A stretch of 64,000 nt of DNA from Tetracladium setigerum (Eukaryota; Ascomycota; Leotiomycetes; Helotiales): contig PZJY01000006.1 in the NCBI GenBank assembly GCA_031472005.1, positions 1,426,001-1,490,000 on the forward strand, in the 5' to 3' direction. Of the stretch, positions 35,392 through 45,474 are shown in pieces. Made by a program: the position numbers and the translations under genes. The notes beneath the pieces are model-generated. The model saw only the letters and a program-made list of their open reading frames with translations, had not been told where the DNA came from and made no database searches. Each line of letters starts with the position of its first letter. The first letter of the stretch is position 1.

Positions 35392-35902
35392 ATGTAGATT
35401 GGATGGGTTAGATGTTGGTTGATGCGCAATGCTGGCTACCATGGCTATGGTTGGTTGACAACAGTTGTTTTCTGCGAGCGATTTTGTTACCAGGTTTTTA
35501 GACAATTGCAATTACCCCTTGCGAATTGCTCAGATAAAAATCAATATGATACCAACGTGCAACGATGAATTCATTAGACAGTTGATGTTCTAGGTTCCTT
35601 GCGATTGTGACAATTTGGGTTGCGAAAGCACACCAGACTTACCGGACCACCTCAAAATGCATGAACCATTGGGCCATTCATTTCCTTTTGATACGGAATC
35701 CATTGATTATGCATACCTCATATGCAGCTCGCACGATTTCCAATACCAGCCTTCTCATCAGCCTTGTGCCAGCACATGGATGACGTGCAGCGTCCGGTTC
35801 GAGGTCCGAGTGCATCACCACCAAAATATTTCAAAGCTCTCCCAAAACAGCTCCCTTCTACATCACAAACATTGCACAACACAACACCCACGAACCAACA
35901 AA
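35392..35902. other. Intergenic spacer
   Basis: About 510 bp between glutamine synthetase and the next plus-strand gene. It should hold the 3' untranslated region of the first and the promoter of the second. No gene is supported. Confidence 0.5.
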
Positions 35903-36903
35903 ATGATATCCCAACCACTGTTTCGGGCGTCAATGCGCTCTTCCCTTCAACAATCTGTTAGAAGTATATCAACACTCACATCAAATCCCCACATTGTAAG
36001 CTACTATCTCTAAAATTCTACATCCATAGCTCTACCCATTAATGCCAGCATATTGTCTTTCTATCCTTCTATACACCTCTCTATACTCATACTATGGTAC
36101 CTTTAATCCACACCTACTAACTCTAACCCTCCTTCTTCCTCACACAAACAGTACATCCATCCCACTCCCAACCCAACAATCCCAAAAACATACACTCTCT
36201 CCCTCCTCCCCACCTCCCCTCCCTCCCCCCTCCTCGCCATAGGAACAACAACCGCCATCCCACCAACACCCACCTCCCTCACCGAAAACCCACACTTCAT
36301 GCGCATCGTCCACTCTGTCATCAAAACCCACGCCCCTCAAGATCCTCAAGTTCTCGGTCAAGCGGCGGCGTTCGCTTCGTCGTCGGGCGCGAATCTGGGG
36401 AGTGGTGGGAGTTTGTTTGGTGGGAGTAATAGTAGCCATAACAACAATCGGTCCGGGAATGTGAAGAGGAGGGGTAGAGGTGATGGAGCAGGAGGAGCAA
36501 GTTCGCAGGGTGGTGCTGGTGGGGGAGGGAGAGGTGGCTGGTTGCATGTTGGGGATATGAGGGCGCCGCCGGATTTTGGGAGGATTGCGTGGCCGGAGGA
36601 TATTTTTGGGAGTTTGGAGGTTGATGGGAAGGGGGAGTTTGTCGAGGGCGTGGAGGGCGTGAGTGAGGTCGGGAGGTATCAGGAGAGTGGGAGTTATAGG
36701 GTTGTTACGAGGGAGGGGATGTGAGTTTTTTCTTTTATTATTATTGTTTCCTGGTCTGGAGGGGGGATCGAGGGTTAGGGGAGGTGATAGTGGGATGTGC
36801 TGACTTTTGATTTAGTTTGGGGTTGTCGGATTATTTGAGGACGAAGGTGATAGAGAGGTTGAGGGAGGAGGAGAAGAAGGAGAAGGAGCAGCAGCAGGAG
36901 TGA
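35903..36903 (+). CDS. Conserved mitochondrial-type protein, function unknown
   Basis: Exons are 35903-35995, 36152-36720 and 36816-36903, giving 249 residues. The N-terminus (MISQPLFRASMRSSLQQSVR) has Arg and Ser without acid residues and looks like a mitochondrial presequence. Conserved-looking blocks are TIPKTYTLSLLPTSPPSPLLAIG, of which the middle is most even, then HFMRIVHSVIKTHAPQDPQV, APPDFGRIAWPEDIFGSLEVDG and SYRVVTREGILGLSDYLR. I do recognise the general pattern of a fungal hypothetical mitochondrial protein but cannot name it. A Gly/Ser/Asn-rich insertion of about 60 residues (nt 36370-36540) breaks the middle and is probably a disordered loop. The C-terminus is a charged helix ending in a run of Gln and Glu. 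The first intron (156 nt) is longer than its neighbours. Confidence 0.75.
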
Positions 36904-37729
36904 TGAAAGTTCTTGTATGATATGTGATATTACCCGTTGTACAATACGATGTATGAATAGAGAGTTGTCCGGAGGAGGATGACGAGCACACTGTAGTATA
37001 AGGTACCATCCTACGCAACCATCAGTATACCTTGCTAACAACAAGTACCAGAACACCATTCTCTCGATCCACTCACCAAAAGCTTCGACACTTTTCCTTG
37101 CAGTAGTATTCCAAAGCTTGAGATTTAAGTTTTATTTTCATTCTGGTGGTTACTTCGGGTGACAAACTTTGTTCAGTCAGAGTGCAGGACGTCGCAAGTG
37201 CGAGTTCATTCTGATATTTGGAAGCAGCTACAGTGAGACGTGTGGAAGAAAGATCTGCTCTGGTAGAACCTTCTAGGAAAGACATTTAAAAGGAAATATT
37301 GATACTTAGTTGTATCAGTGATCAAAAATTATAGCGATTTCTCGTTGCGACACTAGTACGTGGTCAATATGGTGGTGCCCAGTCCTACTAGGTCACATAT
37401 CTTAAGAGGTAGGCATATTGCATTTACTTGCTAAGACACTGTGGTTACAGAAGACATTGGATCTTCGGAGCGAATTGATTTTCAAGCTGTATGAGGAAGG
37501 GCTGATTGGGACAGATCGTTGGAGGTGACCTGTGTATTTGGCACATGGGTACTGGTTGTAGACGATCTAATTGCCAATGAAACATCAATATTGGACAATG
37601 ATGTACGGGAAGAATGTGCATTTTTATGGCAAGTACAAGTAATTCTACCTCTTCCTGAGGGTTGGACTTCTCTCTCTCTCTCTCTCTCTGTGAAAGTTGC
37701 CTTTATGAACTAGCAAGCCCGCCTTCTCT
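36904..37729. other. Intergenic with TC repeat
   Basis: Downstream flank of the mitochondrial-type gene. A TC dinucleotide run lies at 37669-37689, just before the carboxylesterase remnant. No gene is supported. Confidence 0.5.
37669..37689 (+). repeat. TC microsatellite
   Basis: About ten TC units without interruption, close to the left edge of the carboxylesterase pseudogene. Confidence 0.9.
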
Positions 37730-37779
37730 AATGTTCTCGAAATTTACTATTACCCTTAAGGGTGCGTGTTCCGGAGGTA

Positions 37780-39570
37780 CACTCTTCTCAATCATCACTA
37801 CTTCCATCGCGATATCCAAGCGTAGGGAGAGTTCGTCGCGTCATCAATGGCACGCATACAGACGTCGTCCAGTTCCTGGGCATCCCATTCGCCGAACCAC
37901 CAGTTGATGATATTCGCTGGACAACCCCAACGCCCAAATTCCCAGTCGGCAACATCGATGCAACCCGTTTCGGTCCGGCTTGCTCTCAATACGAATCAGA
38001 AGTTCCCTCGACATACAGTATCCACGCACGAGAATTCCTGGTTGAGGGGTCGATCTCTGAGGATTGTCTTGCCCTGAGCATTTGGGCTCCTTTTACACCG
38101 AAGGGCTCGGAAAACACGAACCCGCGACAAGCTGCCGGTTCTTGTTTGGATTTATGGTGAAGATCATCAGAATGGCGGCGGGGGGGGATTAAGTACTAGC
38201 AGCCTGCTCCATGGGTACAGAGAAGTCAAGAGTTTATCTTTTGTTCAAATCAAGTAAGTTGAATTGTCAATTCGCCTATACCGATCACAATTAAACCAGC
38301 CCTTGTGTAGTTAGTTATCGTCTTAACATCTTTGGCAACCCTGGTGCAGCTAGTCTAGATATTACCGGAGGCGCCAATTATAGTCTCCTAGACCAATGAC
38401 TCGGCCTCGAATGGGTTCGATCCAACATCGCAAACTTCGGCGGCGACCCATTCCGAATCACACATTTTTTTGCCAGTCTGCCGAAGCGGGCAGTTCAGAC
38501 TTTTATAATTTTGCATATCCCCACGATCCCATCATTTGCGGACTTATTCTGTCCAGCGTGTCTCCGATCCGGAGTCCTGGACAAGCCATCGATCTCACAC
38601 ATAGCAATTTCACCTTTGTTGCGTGTGCGATGGGTTGTAAGGATTTAAGTGCCGAGGATGAGTCAAAGTGTATAAGAGAGGTCAACGGAGTGGATATCAT
38701 AGATTTCCTAAAGATTATCGGGATAATGTCAAACAGCCTTCGCTTGGCTTTTATCCGGTTATGGATGGTGTGGCGGTTTTTAAGAATTATATTGCTAGAG
38801 CTTGGGAGGGAAATTTCTCGAAAGTGGTATGTATTACCAGGGCTTTTTCTCTCTTCTTCTTTTTGTCAATGTTGGATTGAGAGAATGTGTTTTGATAACG
38901 TCTGATCAAAAAATAGCCTGCTTGTCATGGTTCCCTCAATAATGAGGACTCAACACTACAGGAATGGATTGAGGATGGAGCAACGACGAATCTCACCACC
39001 GCCAATAACGGAACCGTTCGAAGAGCATGTGCAGCAGTCTTGACTACAAAGTACGTTTCATCCTTTTGCTCGACTTACAATTTCTACCAAACAGCAAAGT
39101 AGAAAGTAGAAACGAAAGAAAATATAAAAATCCGAATTCGATACTCCAGAAATCGCTATGCAGCCAACGCCACAACATTCCGCTACTACTACACTGGCAA
39201 GTTCAGTCACATTTCTCCCCGGCCCTGGCAAGGTGCGTATCACGCCTCCGAACTCACCATCATCTTTGGCACACACGACGTCGTCTGCGGCCCTTCCACC
39301 GACTTTGAGATTGCCGTCTCTCATCGGATTCAGGATCTCTGGCTAGCGTTCATGAGAGACCCGATCAGAGGCCCTCCCAGAACAGGATTGGCCGGCTTGG
39401 TGGTGCTGTTGGTGGTGGTGGTGAAGCGATGGAATTCGCGTGGGAGGGCTTGGTCACGCAGTTGATTCCTACGAAGGTGTTTGAGGAGAATTGTGAGGGT
39501 CCATTGGTGCTGGGGGTGAGAGGGCGGTGCCTCCGGACTCGAATAATTTTGGGGTTGTTTGAGCTGCGGA
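37780..39570 (+). pseudogene. Carboxylesterase/lipase type B, multiply broken
   Basis: Remains of an alpha/beta-hydrolase of the type B carboxylesterase family, normally about 550 residues and secreted. The start is near GRVRRVINGTHTDVVQFLGIPFAEPP (37820-37910), but no Met or signal peptide is in frame. Around 38150 the frame slips (LPVLVWIYG continues in another frame) next to a run of eight G at 38179-38186. An in-frame TGA interrupts SLLDQ-LGLEWVRSN at 38397-38399, where the family usually has Arg, so CGA to TGA is likely. The nucleophile elbow, normally GESAG-like, reads CQSAEAG in yet another frame, and the His region (AYHASELTIIFGTH) near 39240-39270 is still readable. Frames change at least three times. 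C-to-T changes could reflect RIP, but this is inference. Not expected to make an active enzyme. Confidence 0.85.
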
Positions 39571-40794
39571 TCTGCTGATCTGAGCCGAAATGGATATATT
39601 GTGTGTGTGTGTGTTTCATTTCTTGTCTCCTTTGGAGCATTGATGGGGTGGATTGCAGTACCTATAGTACCTAGTCTTGGTTGTACAACGTGCTGCGAAG
39701 CAGGGGGAGCTTTTAGTTTGTATAACGGTTCGCGAGGTTTGCATACACGTACTATACTGTTACGCGAGGGTATAGAAACACGCAGGACGATTTGAGCTTT
39801 AGCTCATCATTTCGTAAGTATGTCTCGATGTTGTGTAACCAACATAAAAAAATGAATGAAAAGGGCCATCCATTATTTCTCGTGTCTCTCTCCTTCTCTA
39901 TTGTCTGTATCCCTTGCCCGTCGTCACATGCAAGCCGAAGCCGGACGAAAGTCAGAGTCCTGCCATAAATCGAGCTTTGGTACCTGAGATGCTGTTGTTC
40001 TTTTTGCTTGGGCCGGAGTTGCAAATGGTTTTGAGTGGTTGGGAGGATGGCCGGTGGCACTGCATTTGCATGAGAAATGGCCAGCGAATGCTGTACATGT
40101 GTTGTGTCTTGCTGGTGAAATATGCAGCTAGCTGGCTGGCTGGAAGCGAATGAATGAATGAAATGTTGGAGAAGGGGAAGGGACTTTTCTTTTTCTTGCA
40201 ATTTTGAATAGAATTATATTCAATAAAAACAATAAACCCAACACTCTTCTTCCTTCTTTTGCAATATTCAAGACAACATTGGGCAATCTGAAAAAAATAG
40301 TGCAATTACTCCATACCTAGATACCTAATTGTGTTAGCGTCGGTGTCAGTCATTCACTTTGCCTCGCTAATAAAGCCGGCTACGGTACTACAGATTGCGG
40401 AGCAAGACTCAACCTCAACTTTTAGTCTCAATAATCAACTCTTTTATCCTCCGCAACTCCACAACTCACGGCCTTTTGAACACCTCGTCCTCCGACCCCA
40501 AGTTACACACCCCAACCTCACCAAGCAGAAGAAATCTAGGGCAACACAACACAACCACAAGACATGATCACTGCCGCCTCGTGATCACAATCTTGCATCT
40601 CCTCAGCTTCCCTACACACAGACAGACAGACGACCCTTGCAGCAAAGGCGAAGGGGTGACGGGAAGGCCTGTAACATAACCCGATCTCTTTGGTGGGGCA
40701 TCTTCAACGACCCTCGCAACATCCCACCTCAACCCGCCCGAAAAGCAACCTCTCTCTCGCTCTCTCTCTCATCAGTACCACCCATATAACCGCT
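39571..40794. other. Intergenic, SNF1 promoter and leader
   Basis: About 1.2 kb between the esterase remnant and SNF1. A TG run lies at 39600-39614. The 300 bp before the SNF1 start are CT-rich, with CTCTCTC stretches at 40750-40770, as in many fungal promoters and leaders. Short upstream frames could be uORFs of a long SNF1 leader but this cannot be shown. Confidence 0.5.
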
Positions 40795-43346
40795 ATGATG
40801 CCTCGCGGTGCATATGATGACGGCGAGCTCGAAATCTCCCTGGCACCATCTGCCAACCGCCGCGCACAGAACAAACCTCCCGATGCGAGCACTCGACGAA
40901 CCCAGAATGGCGATCCTCACCCGCTCTCCCAACCTGCACCGCAGAAGAAGACCGAGCAGCGCATCGGCGCATACCAGATCATACGCACGCTGGGGGAGGG
41001 CTCCTTTGGAAAGGTAAAGTTGGCCGTTCATCGGATCACCAATCAGCAGGTCGCCCTCAAGATTATTGCGAGGAAGAAGCTCATCAGTCGTGATATGGCC
41101 GGGCGGGTAGAACGGGAGATTGAGTATCTGCAGTTGCTCAGGCATCCTCATATCATCAAGCTGTACGTCTATTGTGTGCACTCAGTTACATGGTCTCGGT
41201 GGCTAATTGGGCTCTTTCTTCTCACAGATACACCGTCATCAAGACGCCCTCGGAAATCATCATGGTTCTCGAATTCGCCGGTGGAGAGCTGTTCGACTAC
41301 ATCGTGCAGAACGGAAAGATGAGGGAGGACAAGGCTCGGAGATTTTTCCAGCAGATCATCTGCGCCGTCGAGTACTGTCACCGACACAAGATCGTACACA
41401 GAGATCTCAAGCCCGAGAACTTGTTGCTGGATGACAATCTGAATGTGAAGATTGCCGATTTCGGACTTAGCAACATCATGACGGATGGAAATTTCTTGAA
41501 GACGAGCTGTGGAAGTCCAAATTATGCTGCTCCGGAGGTTATCAATGGCAAGCTTTATGCCGGACCTGAGGTCGATGTCTGGAGTTGCGGTGTTATTCTG
41601 TACGTCTTGTTGGTGGGAAGATTGCCCTTCGACGACGAACACATTCCCTCTCTCTTTGCGAAGATTGCCAAGGGACAGTATGTTGTTCCAAATTACATGA
41701 GCTCTGGAGCTGCGTCTCTCATCAAGAAGATGTTGGCTGTCAACCCGGTGCATCGCGCCACGATCGAGGAGATTCGCTTGGACCCATGGTTCCTGAAGAA
41801 TCTCCCGGCATATCTCCATCAACCTGCTGAGGAGTTTATCGATACCGGTGTTGATCCCACGAAAGCTATTACTCCTAAGACTATCGCACCTCATGCAAGC
41901 CCGGCTGTTCAGGAGAAGTTGCACGATCAAGTCACCGAGAAGATTAGTAAGACGATGGGCTATGGCATCAAGGACGTCCAAGAGGCTCTGGCTGCAGAAG
42001 AGCCATCGGCCATTAAAGATGCTTATTTGATTGTTAGGGAGAACAAGTTGATGCAAGCCAACCGTGAGTCTTCTTTCTGTCATCTTGGCTTCAATAAATC
42101 GGTTCTCTCCTCATTTACCATTTGCTAACACGAGGTCAGCAAATCTTTCAGATGACAAAGGGCAGCTCATGTTCCAGGTGCCTTCCCCACCAGCTTGGAA
42201 TGATGGCTTCAAGCTCGAGACTACCATGCATCCTCCGGGCTCACCCTCATCGAAACAACCCCCCACATCGCCGACTGTTCAAGCTATCAGACCAAGTCCT
42301 CTGCTCGAAGCTATGTCTCCAAGATCATCTAGCTCCATTGGCACCGACAGATCCTTCGTTCGCCCATACGTCAGCAAGATTGGTATCCTGCCAAGCAGTT
42401 TAACTTCGTACCACCGAGATTATATGGAGGCGAAGAGGTCCGGCCGAAACCTTGACAGTATGTTGTCTACCGCACACTCAGAAACGGATGGCCCGCAGCC
42501 ACAAACCGAGGCCGAGAAGCAGGAGACCGCTCGTAGACTCAATCCCCACTCCCGCAGTCAAATAAAGCTCGACGAGGCGAGTAAGAGACCTGCAGGGATG
42601 ACTCCGGTTCCACAAAAGAAGACCAAACCAACGAAGTGGCAATTCGGTATTCGATCAAGAAATCAGCCTCTTGAAGCGATCGGATGCATCTATCGTGCTT
42701 TGCACAAGCTGGGGGCTGAATGGGTGGTGGAGGAAGATTGGGAGCCATACCGATCGGAATCAGACGGCGAAAGGTGCGTGTTCTTTCATAATTTATATAC
42801 TTTGCTAATTTCCCCAGAACAAACAACAACAGTTTCGTTTCCGAACGCCAGCGTAGTGGTGCTTCTCTTCATCATGCAGAGTCGATGAACAACAACGACC
42901 AGGGCCCAAATTGTGAAAATCCACGGTTCCGGGCCGTCGATCCTGATGCCCACTACAAGCTACCTGCCGACCCATGGGTGCTTCGTGTTCGGTGGAAGAA
43001 AGGAGGCATGTACCCTCCTGGCACCATTCCACCGGGCTCAACTCACTCATCTACCATAGACCTTCGCCGCCAGTCCGTAGCTTCCCTCAGCAGCATCGGT
43101 GGATCCCTCTCATCCCAGGACAACTCCCCTCCTAAACGCGACAATGTTGATCCCGTCGAAAGCGTCATCATGCATCTCGACATTCAACTCTACGAAATGG
43201 AAGCCAGCGTCTATCTTGTCGATTTCAAATGCGCAGGTTACGAAAGAGCGGACGGTATGCTGGTCGAGGAAAAGGACACCACTTCTCCCTTCCCATTCTT
43301 AGATCTCGCCTCGAAGTTGATCATCCAACTTGCAGAGGCGGACTAG
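40795..43346 (+). CDS. SNF1: SNF1/AMPK catalytic subunit, carbon catabolite derepressing kinase
   Basis: Ser/Thr kinase that releases glucose repression and controls energy and lipid metabolism. Exons are 40795-41162, 41228-42063, 42140-42773 and 42818-43346, giving about 788 residues. The kinase domain begins near residue 60. The glycine loop LGEGSFGKV is at 66-74, ATP-binding Lys at 89, catalytic HRDLKPEN at about 180-187, DFG at about 200-202 and the activation-loop Thr at about 215 in LKTSCGSPNYAAPE. A UBA-like autoinhibitory segment (EKISKTMGYGIKDVQEALAAEE) follows, then a Ser/Pro-rich linker and the C-terminal adenylate-sensor domain (WQFGIRSRNQPLEAIGCIYRAL and later YLVDFKCAGYE). Introns are 44-76 nt, GT-AG. 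The first two codons are ATG ATG, so either could start translation. All catalytic residues are present. Confidence 0.97.
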
Positions 43347-44311
43347 GTACCTCACGCTGTCATGAGATATGACTTCACGATTACGAATTGGATCGGAGGG
43401 GATGTTTGGGATGCTAGTCTGAGTTTGAATGGGCATAGCTGGCTACTTCTGGAAGTACAGGCTAGGAAGAAAATTCACAGGGGATGGTCATCTTCGATCG
43501 AAGGTGAAGGTAGAGGACATGTTCGAAGATCAGAAAAAGCACTGCTGATCCGAACTCCCCAAGCGTGGCGTTATGTTTGGATTCAGAAATACCCGGGCAT
43601 GGATAGGAAGTGAAGGGATGATGTACTGTAGTAAGTAGGTAATTTGGAACGAAGATTTTCTCTCCACTTTGATTTCTACAAAAGCAAAACTACCTTATAA
43701 ATACATACAAAACAGACTATTCCTCGGCACTGGTACAGACATTGGTGGCTTATAAGTCAGGCATCCACCGGTAAAAGACCTTTCCGTTTCTTCCTTGTTT
43801 TCTGTTTTTCGACTTTTATTCAAGTTCGGAAAATATAAATAGTCGGTGGTTGGATTGACATACTTCCTATCTGTATGGAAAGCTGTGATAGGAAGTGACA
43901 TACTGGCCAATGCTCGTTGCTGTGTACACGACGTTAGTTCGGAAACTGGCTAGTCCGAGAGACAAAATCTCTGCTGCCGTTCTCTTCCTTTCCTCTTTTC
44001 TCTTTTTTTTTTCACGACAAAGTCCAACGTCCCTAAGCTTTCGCCAACCAAGAGCGTCGGTCTACTCTTCGATTGTGCAGCTGCAACGAGCCAAGCTATC
44101 ATTCTCTTCGTCTTCCCTTTTGCCTCTTGTGCCACCTTCATCTTTGCCCTAGATATCGACTCTTCACTCGACAAGCCCACCGTTGTGTTGGACCTCGTTG
44201 TCTTTGATCGCTGACCCCTTGGCGAGAATATTAAATGATTTTCTGCTCTAGCAAGGCGCTTCGACTCGCCTGACATGTCGTCGCAACCTTCAACTATAAA
44301 TTCCTGTACCA
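43347..44311. other. Intergenic
   Basis: About 960 bp. The first part is SNF1 3' flank, which has an open frame (43362-43613) with no family character. TACTGTA at 43624. From about 43980 the sequence becomes T- and CT-rich, like a promoter for the small decayed gene. Confidence 0.5.
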
Positions 44312-44502
44312 ATGACCGCTAGAGATGCATTCGTGGCATTCGTCAACAAAATTCCAGGGTACTCGAAGCGCAAGTATATTAAACCAGAAGTCGAAGCCGA
44401 ATAGAGAAGTAGAGTCTTATTATTGGCTACTCGGACAAAGATAGCACCAAAGAGTTGCTCAAGGACCTCGAGTCAGTGAACGCGGAGCTGTTTGCTGCTT
44501 AA
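44312..44502 (+). pseudogene. Decayed small gene, family unknown
   Basis: From the ATG at 44312 the first frame reads MTARDAFVAFVNKIPGYSK and on to KPEVEAE, then a TAG at 44402-44404. A second frame, offset by one base, begins just after and reads SLIIGYSDKDSTKELLKDL, then ESVNAELFAA and a stop at 44500-44502. Together they look like a single compact alpha-helical protein of about 60 residues broken by one stop and one frame slip within 12 bp. No splice signals fit this junction. CAG to TAG would be a C-to-T change. I do not recognise the family. CT-rich promoter-like DNA and a TATAAA (44295-44300) precede it, so it may have been a real gene recently. Confidence 0.5.
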
Positions 44503-45474
44503 GAAAGGAGGGGCCATTATGATGAACATTGAAAATTTGCGGGCGTGTCTGCCAGATATTATTTTGGACCTTTCTCTTGTCGGCCAGCGAGATACGAGGA
44601 AAATAGAAAGACGACAATAATGAAGACAAACCAAATCTGAGCGATGTCGGAAAGAGACGACGTTGGGGACGCGGAGAGGTCATGAAGGTTTGTTTGACAT
44701 GTACAGTACAGGGATCGGTTGGGGTACGGTAGGACCGTGCTTGCGCCAAGGGGAAGACCGGAGTGGCAGCATCTTCTCTTGAGTTTTTCCTTTGCATGTA
44801 ATGTAGATGGAGAGGGATTCTGTAGGCTAGTGAATGCTTCTAGGAGAATATCTTTTTTTGTTACGAGTAAAAGAAGAAAATATAAAAACACAAACGTTCT
44901 TGACAGTCAACAATACTCGTGACTTCGCTTACCCCGAAGAAAGGGTCTTTGTTGGATCTTGCTGCATACAGATCCCGCCATGTTGATTGGTGCGTAAGAT
45001 ATTAGCGCACTCACGATTCCCGGCCCGCGGCTGGCCGTTTTGCAGCGTTACATCACTCACTTACGGCTGTTATCAGACATCACCTTTTTCCTCGCAGTCG
45101 GATGAAGCTAAAATGTCCATCAATGCCCGCGGGGACGCGCCCTAAATGATTAGATGCGATAGATAGCACAAGGGCCCGGCAGCTGAGTTTTGTGCTGCAT
45201 GATCCCAAAGTAACTCTGGTGACTTCTTGACTGGTGGTGGTCGTGCGACATGTGCATGCGGCAACTTGACTGGACCTATGTGTAATGGTTCGAGATATTG
45301 AGGAGATAACAGAACCGTGGTCCGATAAGCGATGGACGACCTAAGCTACCTAAATAGAATAGCTTGCAATGTCCCTTGTTAGGTAGACGTTCTCGACAAC
45401 CTTGTCTGCATATCTAGCCCTGTCTAGTTGTTGGTAGATCAACAGCTATTGTTCTATGATATAACAGAGACCAA
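44503..45474. other. Intergenic, no gene recognised
   Basis: About 970 bp before the permease gene. TACAGTA lies at 44702. The frames at 44459-44922 on both strands lack family character. Confidence 0.5.

Noticed and set aside
43362..43613. 83-codon frame just after SNF1
   Set aside because: It begins 15 bp after the SNF1 stop codon and has no family match. Most likely the SNF1 3' untranslated region.
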